Assembly: GCA_937973575.1 (NCBI GenBank)
Contig: CALJKH010000050.1
Span: 1 to 24,287, forward strand
Source: an uncultured Solirubrobacterales bacterium
Lineage (GTDB): Bacteria; Actinomycetota; Thermoleophilia; Solirubrobacterales; Solirubrobacteraceae
DNA length: 24,287 bases
Direction of reading: 5' to 3'
Shown here: positions 1 to 7,217 of the stretch, piece after piece
Position numbering within the stretch: position 1 is the stretch's first letter
How the letters are laid out: every line of letters begins with the position of its first letter
Position numbers and translations under genes: made by a program
Notes under the pieces: generated by a model
What the model saw: the letters and a program-made list of their open reading frames with translations, nothing else
Told to the model about the DNA's origin: nothing
Databases searched by the model: none

Positions 1-1049
1 CGGGCACCGGAGGCATAGGAGCGCGCACGCTCTACCTCTTCCTCGGTTGGCCCGTTCTCGCGAAGTTCGCCGACGATGTCGCGCATTACGCGGTAAGCCT
101 CAATGCACTTGTCGGAGTCGAGGCCGGCTGAGAGCTGGAGGCCCGGGATGTCGGCATGGCTAAAGGAGAACGCTCCAACTGAATAAGCAAGGCCGCGCTT
201 CTCGCGGATCTCGCTAAACAGTCGCGACCCCATCGAGCCGCCCAGCAAGGTTGAGTAGATCGAGGCTGCAGCGCGTGACTGCGGGTTGTTGACGTCAACC
301 TCAGGGCGGTAGATCATGCGCAGGTGGGACTGGTTCGTGTCCTTGCGTTCCACCAGCACCTGAGCTTGGTGCTCGGGCGCAGCTTCGTAAGCCTCTGGCT
401 CGGCAAGGTCAGGGAACCTCGAAAACATCTCATCAAGGTCATCGTCACCGGGGAGGTGGTCAAGGTTGCCTACCAAGAAGGCTCCACCAGTTCGGCCAGA
501 CCAACGGCGGTTGCGGAAGTCAACAATGCCCTCGCGAGTGAAGGTGTCACGCAGGTGCTCAGCTGGGCCAAGCACCGTCCGTCCAAGTGGGTGGTCCCCA
601 TAGGTGGCCTTGTCAATCAGATCGTCGGCGATTGAGGATGGCTGGTCGTCGTAGCGGGCAATCTCCTGGATTACAACTCCTCGCTCCTTGTCGAGCTCTA
701 CGGGATCAAGCGCTGGGCGACCAACAAAGTCTGTGAGGAGGTCAATTGCCTCCGGTGCCTTCTCAGCACGGGCGGTGATGTGGAAAGCAACCAGATCATG
801 TGAGGTGTACGCATTGAGAACAGCACCAAGCCGCTCAGCTGTCTCGTTGACCTCGGTGTGAGTCGGGTACTTCTCGCCACCCTTGAAGACAAGGTGCTCA
901 AGGAAGTGCGCCATTCCATTCTCTTCTGGTCGCTCGGTGCGGGCGCCCGCATCAAATGCGGTGAGGATCGTCAGCGCGCGAGTGCCGGGAAGGGGAATGC
1001 GGTGGATAGGGAGGCCGTTGGAGGCTGTGGTGACTATGGATTCGGGCAT
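1..1049 (-). CDS. M16 family zinc metallopeptidase (processing-peptidase type), C-terminus outside window
   Basis: The frame stays open from the ATG at 1049 to the left edge, giving about 349 residues of a family that is usually about 420 long, so only the C-terminal end is missing. The inverted zinc motif HFLEH is at residues 48-52, with E51 as the catalytic base. E129, in VVIQEI, fits the third zinc ligand about 77 residues later. The visible C-terminal part (STLLGGSMGSRLFSEIREKRGLAYSV) is the second, non-catalytic M16 half found in mitochondrial processing peptidase beta and bacterial PqqL/YmxG-like enzymes. No signal peptide is seen, so a cytoplasmic peptidase is likely. In many bacteria this gene lies near pnp or dapB; here it is divergent from ftsE. 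The substrate is unknown. Family assignment is firm; cellular role is inference. Confidence 0.93.
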   Translation of the reverse strand, partial: MPESIVTTASNGLPIHRIPLPGTRALTILTAFDAGARTERPEENGMAHFLEHLVFKGGEKYPTHTEVNETAERLGAVLNAYTSHDLVAFHITARAEKAPEAIDLLTDFVGRPALDPVELDKERGVVIQEIARYDDQPSSIADDLIDKATYGDHPLGRTVLGPAEHLRDTFTREGIVDFRNRRWSGRTGGAFLVGNLDHLPGDDDLDEMFSRFPDLAEPEAYEAAPEHQAQVLVERKDTNQSHLRMIYRPEVDVNNPQSRAAASIYSTLLGGSMGSRLFSEIREKRGLAYSVGAFSFSHADIPGLQLSAGLDSDKCIEAYRVMRDIVGELRENGPTEEEVERARSYASGA

Positions 1050-1055
1050 CTACCC

Positions 1056-1061
1056 ATCCTA
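1056..1061 (-). promoter_or_regulatory. -10-like TAGGAT, leaderless start of the M16 peptidase
   Basis: On the minus strand TAGGAT is followed by 6 nt (GGGTAG) and then the ATG at 1049. This spacing puts the transcript start at or next to the start codon. It matches seven other genes in the window. No clear -35 was found. Confidence 0.5.
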
Positions 1062-1177
1062 GTTGCCCTGCCACGCGCAGCCGCGCCAGAACAAGCGCCT
1101 TAGCGCGATTTCCACCCATTAAGCGTGCACAAGCTCACCCAGAGGCAGGAAAACGCCTGCGAGGGTCCAAAGGGCTG

Positions 1178-2062
1178 ATGAAGATGGATGAACGCGCTTC
1201 CAAAGCCCGCGGCTTAAACCGCCTACGCCGTGCCGAGCATGTAGACGCTGCACCAGCTGATGCTGAGAAGGCTGCTGCTGCGCCGCGCCCGCCTGCTGGG
1301 CAACCAGTAGTGGAGTTCCGCGGAGTCCACCTCGCCTATGAGGGCGGCCATGTCGCTCTCGATGGCGCAACCTTCGCAGTTGAGCGCGGGGAGTTTGTCT
1401 TCCTCGTCGGTCAGACCGGTTCAGGCAAGAGCACTCTGATGCGTCTTCTCACGAAGGAGCTTGAGGCCACCGCTGGAACGGTGAGGGTTGCTGGTCGGGA
1501 CCTAGCTGTGATCGACCACAAGAAGGTGCCGTTCTACCGCCGCAATATCGGCGTTGTCTTCCAGGACTTCAAGCTTCTCCCCAACAGAACTGTCTACGAC
1601 AACGTCGCTTACGCGCTGATGGTCACTGGCCACAGCCGCAAGGAGATCCGTCGCCGCGTGCCGGACATCCTGCGCCTGACAGGCCTTGCAACCAAGCTTC
1701 ACGCATACCCAGACCAACTCTCAGGCGGCGAGCAGCAGCGTGTCTCAATCGCTCGCGCGTTTGTTAACCACCCGCCGCTTCTCCTTGCCGACGAGCCCAC
1801 AGGCAACCTCGACCCTGAGACAAGCATTGGAATCATGCAGCTTCTCTACAGGATCAACCGCACTGGCTCGACAGTGCTGGTTGCAACTCACGACCACGCA
1901 ATGGTTGACCGGATGCGCAGGCGCGTAATCGAGCTTGAAAAGGGTCGGATCATCCGCGATGAGGCAACTGGCCTCTACGCCCGGGATGAGAACACTCGCG
2001 AGTTTGCAGCCCGTCTCCGCGGTGACCTTTCGGGCCGCCCTGATCTGGACGGGGGCGAGTAG
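1178..2062 (+). CDS. ftsE: Cell division ATP-binding protein FtsE
   Basis: ABC ATPase of the FtsEX complex, which sits on the inner face of the membrane at the septum and drives activation of peptidoglycan hydrolases. Walker A GQTGSGKST is at residues 78-86, the Q-loop at Q129 in VVFQDFKLLPNRTVYDN, the signature LSGGEQQ at 181-187, Walker B LLLADE at 201-206, and the H-loop at H238 (ATHD). At 294 residues it is about 60 longer than typical FtsE. The N-terminal 44 residues are a basic, Ala/Pro-rich extension, and a tail of about 45 residues follows the H-loop region. A GTG at 1310 would give the canonical N-terminus (MEFRGVHLAYEGG), so the start is not certain. An ATG at 1184 is also possible. 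AAAGGG lies just before 1178. ftsX follows after 3 nt. Confidence 0.95.
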   Translation: MKMDERASKARGLNRLRRAEHVDAAPADAEKAAAAPRPPAGQPVVEFRGVHLAYEGGHVALDGATFAVERGEFVFLVGQTGSGKSTLMRLLTKELEATAGTVRVAGRDLAVIDHKKVPFYRRNIGVVFQDFKLLPNRTVYDNVAYALMVTGHSRKEIRRRVPDILRLTGLATKLHAYPDQLSGGEQQRVSIARAFVNHPPLLLADEPTGNLDPETSIGIMQLLYRINRTGSTVLVATHDHAMVDRMRRRVIELEKGRIIRDEATGLYARDENTREFAARLRGDLSGRPDLDGGE

Positions 2063-2065
2063 ACC

Positions 2066-2944
2066 ATGGATAGCGTCAACTTCTTCCTCCGCGAAGCACT
2101 TCGGACGCTCCGAAGGAATGCAATGCCTTCCTTCGCTGCGATGGTGGCAGTGATGGTGACGATGCTCGTCCTCGGCGTCTTCATTCCGATTGTTCAGGCC
2201 GCCAACGGGGCAGCCAACAGCGTCCGTGGGCGCGTGCTCGTTGATGTCTACATGACCACCGGCGCAACGACCACCGATGTTCAACGGGTGCGCATGAAGC
2301 TTGATGGACTCGCTGACTCCCCAAAGATTCAGTTCGTAAGTAAGGACGCCGCGTTCAAGCAGGAGAGCAAGCGCGATCCTGAGGCGTACGCCTTGCTTGG
2401 AGCAAACCCACTTCCAGACACGTTCCGGGTCACACCCAAGAACGCCGATGACCTAAATTCGCTGAAGGCCCAACTTCTGAAGATCAAGGGAACAGAGCCA
2501 GCGATGGAATCGGTGCGCGATCGCCGTGACGACACCACGAAGATTCTCCAGGCCACCAAGTTCGTGAAGATCACAGTAGGCGTGCTTGCTGCCCTGCTGA
2601 TTGCAGCCTCGATCATGCTGGTTGCAAACACCATCCGTCTTTCGCTCTTCTCCCGCCGGCGTGAGGTTGAGGTGATGAAGCTGGTCGGAGCTACCGATCC
2701 CTTCATCCGTTGGCCATTTGTCTTTGAGGGGTTGATCGTTGGTACTGTTGGCGCCCTTGGGGCGGTGATGGTGCTCGGACTCGCGAAGGTTGCGATTCTT
2801 GACCCGCTCGCAAGCGACTTCGCATTGATCGCGGCACCTCAAACTCTTGCCTTCCCGCTCTTAGTGCTGATTCTTCTCAGTGCGGGTGCTGGTCTATCCG
2901 CTCTTGGCTCAGTGGTTTCCCTGCGCCGCTACCTACGCATCTGA
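2066..2944 (+). CDS. ftsX: Cell division permease-like protein FtsX
   Basis: Membrane partner of FtsE. The 292 residues show the FtsX plan: a short cytoplasmic N-terminus, TM1 at about 21-45, an extracellular domain at about 46-166, then TM2 (167-190), TM3 (217-240) and TM4 (260-283). The conserved stretch after TM2 (NTIRLSLFSRRREVEVMKLVGA) is the FtsX/MacB-like coupling region that meets FtsE. In other bacteria the extracellular domain binds the hydrolase or its adaptor (RipC in mycobacteria, EnvC in E. coli); no such partner gene is in the window. It starts 3 nt after the ftsE stop, so the two genes are cotranscribed and probably coupled. Confidence 0.95.
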   Translation: MDSVNFFLREALRTLRRNAMPSFAAMVAVMVTMLVLGVFIPIVQAANGAANSVRGRVLVDVYMTTGATTTDVQRVRMKLDGLADSPKIQFVSKDAAFKQESKRDPEAYALLGANPLPDTFRVTPKNADDLNSLKAQLLKIKGTEPAMESVRDRRDDTTKILQATKFVKITVGVLAALLIAASIMLVANTIRLSLFSRRREVEVMKLVGATDPFIRWPFVFEGLIVGTVGALGAVMVLGLAKVAILDPLASDFALIAAPQTLAFPLLVLILLSAGAGLSALGSVVSLRRYLRI

Positions 2945-2962
2945 CCAACATCGGCTCGCGGG

Positions 2963-2968
2963 TAACCT
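2963..2968 (+). promoter_or_regulatory. -10-like TAACCT, leaderless start of the S41 protease
   Basis: TAACCT lies in the 30-nt gap after ftsX and is followed by 6 nt (GAAGCG) and then the ATG at 2975. The GAAG could also act as a weak ribosome site. If the box is active, the protease and the genes after it can be transcribed independently of ftsEX. Confidence 0.45.
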
Positions 2969-2974
2969 GAAGCG

Positions 2975-4162
2975 ATGCGCACCTTCGCACGCATCGTCAT
3001 TGCGGCAGTCCTACTGCTCTTTGTCTTCACAGCCGGGCTTCGCCTTGGCGCCAACCCGCTGACGCTCCCTGGGCCCCTGCGTGATCTCGCAGGGTCGTCA
3101 GATGAAACAGCCTTCAATCAGGCAGCGAGGCTCATTAAGGACACCTACTACCGGCCGATCCCAACCTCGCAGATCCAGAACCAAGGGATCAGCGGGGTGG
3201 TGAAGAGTCTCCACGATCGATTCTCTAACTACTTAGATCCCGCTGCATACAGGGCCTTTGAACACGGGCAGAACCCGCACTTCTCCGGGATTGGCCTCAA
3301 TGTGGAGTTCTCGCCAAGAGGACTTCTCGTGACTCGGGTGTTCCCAGGGAGTCCTGCTGAGAAAGCTGGGATTAAGCCGGGGGAGACGATCGTCAGTGTT
3401 AACGGGAAGTCGCTAGCTGGAAAGGCTGTCAGCAACTCCGTTGGGCTTGTCACGGGCAAGCCGGGCTCATTGGTGAAGGTCGGAGTCGTCAACAAAGCTG
3501 GTACCCCGCGCACTCTTTCCGTGAAGCGGGCCACGATCAATGTTCCCTCGGTTGAGTCAAAGATGGTGATTGGCCCCAACGGCAAGAAGATTGGTGTCGT
3601 TGAGCTGAGTGGCTTTGTTCAGGGAGCTGGCTCGCAGGTTTCGAACGCGACTAAGTCTCTTGTGCGGCGTGGGGCAAAGGGGATTGTTCTGGACCTCCGT
3701 GACAACGGTGGCGGCCTCCTTAATGAGGGTGTTGCAGTGGCAAGCGTCTTCATTCCGAAGGGGACAATCGTCGTTACTAACGGGCGCTCGCGTGAGCGCG
3801 AGAACTATGAGGCCACTGGCGGAGCGATCTCAACCAAGATCCCGGTTGTGGTCCTCGTCGACAAGAACACGGCCAGCGCATCGGAAATCGTTACAGGTGC
3901 GATTCAGGACACCCACAGAGGCCTCGTTGTCGGCACCCATACTTTTGGCAAGGGCGTATTTCAGGAGATCACCGAGTTGACTAATGGCGGTGCACTCGAC
4001 ATCACTGTCGGCGAGTACTTCACGCCATCTGGCCGTAACCTCGGAGGCGGCGGAGTCAAAACTGGCGCCGGCATCACACCCAACATCGCAGTGGCCAGCA
4101 AGGCCGGCCCCACCGCAGCTCTGCAGCGGGCAGTGGCAGCAGCGGCAGGAGAGACAAAATGA
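2975..4162 (+). CDS. S41 family C-terminal processing protease (CtpA/CtpB type) with PDZ domain
   Basis: Membrane-anchored serine protease of 395 residues. An N-terminal hydrophobic segment (about residues 7-24) is a signal anchor or signal peptide. A PDZ domain covers about 102-190 (FSGIGLNVEF...GSPAEKAGIKPGETIVSVNG). The S41 core contains GIVLDLRDNGGGLLNEG at 236-252. The Ser-Lys dyad is read as S301 (NTASASE) and K326 (FGKGVFQ), 25 residues apart as in CtpB and the D1-processing protease. Such proteases trim or degrade exported proteins from their C-termini. It follows ftsX by 30 nt and overlaps rnr by 4 nt (ATGA), so translation is coupled to rnr. A role in cleaving envelope or septal proteins is plausible from context but not shown. 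Confidence 0.95.
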   Translation: MRTFARIVIAAVLLLFVFTAGLRLGANPLTLPGPLRDLAGSSDETAFNQAARLIKDTYYRPIPTSQIQNQGISGVVKSLHDRFSNYLDPAAYRAFEHGQNPHFSGIGLNVEFSPRGLLVTRVFPGSPAEKAGIKPGETIVSVNGKSLAGKAVSNSVGLVTGKPGSLVKVGVVNKAGTPRTLSVKRATINVPSVESKMVIGPNGKKIGVVELSGFVQGAGSQVSNATKSLVRRGAKGIVLDLRDNGGGLLNEGVAVASVFIPKGTIVVTNGRSRERENYEATGGAISTKIPVVVLVDKNTASASEIVTGAIQDTHRGLVVGTHTFGKGVFQEITELTNGGALDITVGEYFTPSGRNLGGGGVKTGAGITPNIAVASKAGPTAALQRAVAAAAGETK

Positions 4163-6243
4163 CACCACCCTCAGGCGGACGCAAGAAGAAGCGGGACGTG
4201 AAGGACGTGAAGCGCAAGACGGGTGGCGGCAAGGCAGCAACCTCTAAGTCCGGCACGCCGCGCTCAAAGAGCAAGAAGAAGGTTAAGGACGCGCCGATTC
4301 AGGCTGCCAAGAAGAAAGCTAAGAAGAAGGCAAAGCGCCCTGCTGTCGCGGCGCGGGCCAAGGCCAAGCAGGCCGAGGCCAGTGGTCGTAAGCCTGGTGA
4401 GCGCGCCACTAACGCGAAGGAGCGACGCGAGAGGGATCGCGGGCGTACCGCGGGTCAGAAGGCAGCTGCGAGACCTGAAGGTCGTGGGGGTCGTGGCTCA
4501 AGGCCCGGAGACGAGTCGCAGCCGCTGAGCAGAGTCGGAGTTGTCGTCTACCTCAGTAGGGGTGAGGCAGTCGAACCTATCTTCGGTCCAGGGCCAACTC
4601 GTCCCTTGGACAGCCGTGGCGCTAGGGGCAAGGTTTATAAGGAAGGCGACCTTGTCTTCCTCCATCCAGCTGACCGGGACCGCAGCGGTCGGGCGCGCGT
4701 CGAGAGGGTAATCGGAAGGGTTGACAAGGCCCGTGATGTTCTTGAGGCCTTAATGCTGGAGAGGGGCTTGACCCGCGGATTCTCGGAAGAGGTTGAGGCA
4801 GAGGCCAAGGAGGTTTCAACGGCAATCTCAGCAGAGGGACGAGTTGACCTTCGTGAACTAGTCACCTTCACAATTGATCCCAAGACAGCCCGCGACTTCG
4901 ACGATGCGATTAGCGCAGAGGAGATTGAAGGCGGCAAGCAACGCATTTGGGTGCACATCGCTGATGTGTCGGCTTTCGTCAGGCCAGGGTCTGCGTTGGA
5001 TGATGAGGCGATCAGGCGGTCCACAAGCGTCTATGTCCCCGGGACGGTTGAGCCAATGCTTCCGCATAGCCTCTCCAGCGGTGCCTGCTCGCTTGTTCCA
5101 GGTGAAGACAGGCTTGCTGTGACGGTCCGAATGGACTTCGACGGCCCAGACTGCGTCAGCTCAGAGGTAATGCGGACAATCATCAGGTCCGATCAGCGCC
5201 TCGACTACGAAGAGGTAGACAGGATCTTCCTCGGCGAGATAGCTGCCCGCGAGCCATGGGCAAAGCCGCTGACCGTTGCTAGGGGCGTGTCCGCTGAGAT
5301 TCTCGTGCAGCGAGGCAAGAACCACGCCATCACGATGGATCGCCCAGAGCCAGAGTTTGAGTTCGACAGGGCAGGCAACGCGGCAGGCTGGAAACAGTCT
5401 GAGCAGACCGAGAGCCACAAGCTGATCGAGATGCTGATGGTGGCTGCCAACTCAGAGGTAGCCAAGAAGCTTGTTGAGGCGAAGGTGCCCGCTTTGCACA
5501 GAGTTCACGAGCGGCCTTCACCGGAGTCCGTTGATTTGCTGCTGGACAGGCTGGAGACACTTGATATCCCAACGCCACCCTCGTCCGACCAGACCAACCC
5601 TTCAGACAGCGTCAGGATCGTCGCTGAGGCGTCTGTACTAGTGGACCACTGGACTCGCAGTGAGCAACGCGGCCGGCTGGGAATCACAACTCTGGTCCTT
5701 CGAGCTCTTCAGCAGGCCCGTTATGACAGGACCCCGCTTGGCCACAGCGGACTTGGTCTGCAGCACTACTGCCACTTCACTTCGCCAATTCGGCGCTATC
5801 CCGACATTGTCTGCCACCGCGCGATCCTGAGCACGCTCGGGCTTGAGGAAGCTCCGCATCCTGGTGGCATCGGGCAGCTTGGCGAATGGACCAGCGCTAA
5901 GGAGCGTGAGGCAATGGTGATCGAGCGCGACGCGGATGACATCGTCAGCTGCTTCCTGCTCGAGCGTGAGCTGAAGAAGGTCGGTAATGACATGGTCTTT
6001 GACGGCGAGATCGTTGGCGTTATCGGCGCCGGAATGTTCATTGACTTCGGCGGTGGCTTTGAGGGCTTCCTGCCTGTGCGTCGCATGCGAGACGGATGGT
6101 GGGACTTGAACCCTGAGGGGACGATGCTGATTGCTGACAACGGCAAGCGCCTGCGCCTCGGCGACAAGGTCAAGGTGGAGGTTGCCCGTGTTGAGGCGAC
6201 CCGTGGGCGTTGCGACCTATACCTCGCTGAGAACTCCAACTAG
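4159..6243 (+). CDS. rnr: Ribonuclease R (RNase II/RNB family)
   Basis: 3'-5' exoribonuclease of 694 residues that degrades structured RNA, including nonstop mRNA released by trans-translation. Residues 8-110 form a Lys/Arg-rich, probably disordered region. One OB-like cold-shock domain follows (about 121-190). The RNB domain begins near 228; its metal-binding aspartates are in IDPKTARDFDDA (D240, D246, D248, D249), and HFTSPIRRYPD is at 539-549. A C-terminal S1 domain spans about 610-690, and the protein then ends at once (AENSN). E. coli RNase R carries its lysine-rich region at the C-terminus, so the basic part is placed differently here. The start overlaps the protease stop by 4 nt, and smpB follows after 9 nt, which fits a shared function. 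Confidence 0.95.
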   Translation: MTPPSGGRKKKRDVKDVKRKTGGGKAATSKSGTPRSKSKKKVKDAPIQAAKKKAKKKAKRPAVAARAKAKQAEASGRKPGERATNAKERRERDRGRTAGQKAAARPEGRGGRGSRPGDESQPLSRVGVVVYLSRGEAVEPIFGPGPTRPLDSRGARGKVYKEGDLVFLHPADRDRSGRARVERVIGRVDKARDVLEALMLERGLTRGFSEEVEAEAKEVSTAISAEGRVDLRELVTFTIDPKTARDFDDAISAEEIEGGKQRIWVHIADVSAFVRPGSALDDEAIRRSTSVYVPGTVEPMLPHSLSSGACSLVPGEDRLAVTVRMDFDGPDCVSSEVMRTIIRSDQRLDYEEVDRIFLGEIAAREPWAKPLTVARGVSAEILVQRGKNHAITMDRPEPEFEFDRAGNAAGWKQSEQTESHKLIEMLMVAANSEVAKKLVEAKVPALHRVHERPSPESVDLLLDRLETLDIPTPPSSDQTNPSDSVRIVAEASVLVDHWTRSEQRGRLGITTLVLRALQQARYDRTPLGHSGLGLQHYCHFTSPIRRYPDIVCHRAILSTLGLEEAPHPGGIGQLGEWTSAKEREAMVIERDADDIVSCFLLERELKKVGNDMVFDGEIVGVIGAGMFIDFGGGFEGFLPVRRMRDGWWDLNPEGTMLIADNGKRLRLGDKVKVEVARVEATRGRCDLYLAENSN

Positions 6244-6252
6244 GCTTTAGCA

Positions 6253-6744
6253 ATGGCCAAGAAGGGCAAGAAGGGCGGGGTCAAGGATCCAATTACTAGC
6301 GGCATGATCGCTAATAACCGGCGCGCTTCCCACAAGTACGAGTTTCTAGACAAATACGAGTGTGGGATTCAGCTGCTTGGAACTGAGGTCAAGTCGCTGC
6401 GCCAAGGCACGGCGCAGATGGCTGACGCCTACGCGACAGTCGAGAAAGGGGAGGTTTGGCTTCTAAACCTCCATATTCCGCATTACTCGCCAGCCGCTGG
6501 CAATAACCACCAGCCCGACCGGCCACGCAAGCTTCTCCTCCACCGTCGCCAGATTGAAAAGCTGATGGGCCAGACGGCCGAAAAGGGGCTGACTCTGGTG
6601 CCGACCAAGCTCTACTTCTCAGGTCAGCACGCCAAGGTTGAACTCGCGGTTGCCCGCGGTAAGCAGCTTCACGACAAGCGCCATTCGCTCAAGGAGAAGG
6701 AACAGAAGCGAGAGATGGATCGCGCCCGTCGGCACCGCCGCTAG
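6253..6744 (+). CDS. smpB: SsrA-binding protein SmpB
   Basis: The 163-residue partner of tmRNA; it binds the tRNA-like domain and fills the decoding centre of stalled ribosomes. Typical SmpB signatures are NRRASHKYEFLDKYECGIQLLGTEVKS (given by its ends, residues about 22-48), ADAYATVEKGEVWLLNLHIPHY, and a basic C-terminal tail (KRHSLKEKEQKREMDRARRHRR) that becomes helical in the mRNA channel. The extra lysine-rich N-terminus (MAKKGKKGG) is common in actinobacteria. It starts 9 nt after the rnr stop without a strong Shine-Dalgarno site, so coupled translation is likely. Its RNA partner ssrA begins 69 nt downstream. Confidence 0.97.
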   Translation: MAKKGKKGGVKDPITSGMIANNRRASHKYEFLDKYECGIQLLGTEVKSLRQGTAQMADAYATVEKGEVWLLNLHIPHYSPAAGNNHQPDRPRKLLLHRRQIEKLMGQTAEKGLTLVPTKLYFSGQHAKVELAVARGKQLHDKRHSLKEKEQKREMDRARRHRR

Positions 6745-6765
6745 CCGATCTCTTCTTTCCCAGCC

Positions 6766-6794
6766 TTGCCGGTTGGCTGCCGCACGGCTACCAT
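6766..6794 (+). promoter_or_regulatory. Promoter of ssrA (TTGCCG-N17-TACCAT)
   Basis: A -35-like TTGCCG at 6766-6771 and a -10-like TACCAT at 6789-6794 are separated by exactly 17 nt. Transcription would begin near 6801, leaving a 5' leader of about 13 nt that RNase P removes to give the mature end at 6814. Confidence 0.6.
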
Positions 6795-6813
6795 GGAATG
6801 ACAATTCACCCAC

Positions 6814-7178
6814 GGGGACGACAGGCTTCGACGCGGTTGTTTCGCGGGGGTGGTTGCGAGTCGAGGTGCTGGATGGCCTCGTTAAACCTCCAGCAAAAAC
6901 CATAAGTGCGGACTCACATGAGTACGCCCTCGCTGCCTAGAACAAACTAGGTGAGTGAGGTGTCGGCCCCCGAAGCCTGCGGCGGGGATCGCCGGCATCA
7001 ACAGCAGGATCACCCGGTGAGGAAAGACCTTGCTGATCCGGGGACATCAAATAGGAGGACTGGTCCCAGGTAACCCCGCTGGTGCGGCGACCCAGGGATG
7101 AGATTCGAGCACCAGACACACTCGTAGACGCCACTCTTAGCGCAGCTGCGGACGCGGGTTCGACTCCCGCCGTCTCCA
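6814..7178 (+). ncRNA. ssrA: Transfer-messenger RNA (tmRNA, SsrA)
   Basis: Ribosome-rescue RNA of about 365 nt. The 5' arm GGGGACG (6814-6820) pairs with CGTCTCC (7171-7177), with one G-U pair, to form the acceptor stem; A7178 is the discriminator. CCA is not encoded (the DNA continues CT), so it must be added after processing. The T-arm is 7154-7170 (GCGGG TTCGACT CCCGC), and ACAGGCTTCGACG follows the 5' acceptor as in other tmRNAs. The tag frame lies at 6908-6940. It is preceded by smpB and a good promoter and is closed by a strong terminator. It is a one-piece tmRNA, not the permuted two-piece form. Confidence 0.97.
6908..6940 (+). other. tmRNA tag-peptide reading frame, ADSHEYALAA-stop
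   Basis: The resume codon is GCG at 6908, just after ATAAGT, and the frame ends with TAG at 6938-6940. The encoded tag ADSHEYALAA has the usual ALAA degron read by ClpXP-type proteases. It is two residues shorter than the mycobacterial tag ADSHQRDYALAA as I remember it. The resume-codon context was aligned by eye to the E. coli tmRNA. Confidence 0.9.
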
Positions 7179-7184
7179 CTGGAC

Positions 7185-7217
7185 CCAGCAACCCCGAGAG
7201 GGGTTGCTGGCTTTTTC
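7185..7217 (+). terminator. Rho-independent terminator of ssrA
   Basis: Perfect 11-bp stem CCAGCAACCCC / GGGGTTGCTGG (7185-7195 and 7200-7210) with a GAGA tetraloop, followed by CTTTTTC. It lies 6 nt after the tmRNA. The T-run overlaps the stop codon of the convergent ATPase gene (7216-7218). It works in one direction only, because the other strand lacks a T-run. Confidence 0.95.

Noticed and set aside
6638..6940. 100-residue open frame ending in ADSHEYALAA
   Set aside because: It overlaps smpB and the tmRNA. Only its last ten codons are translated, as the tmRNA tag.
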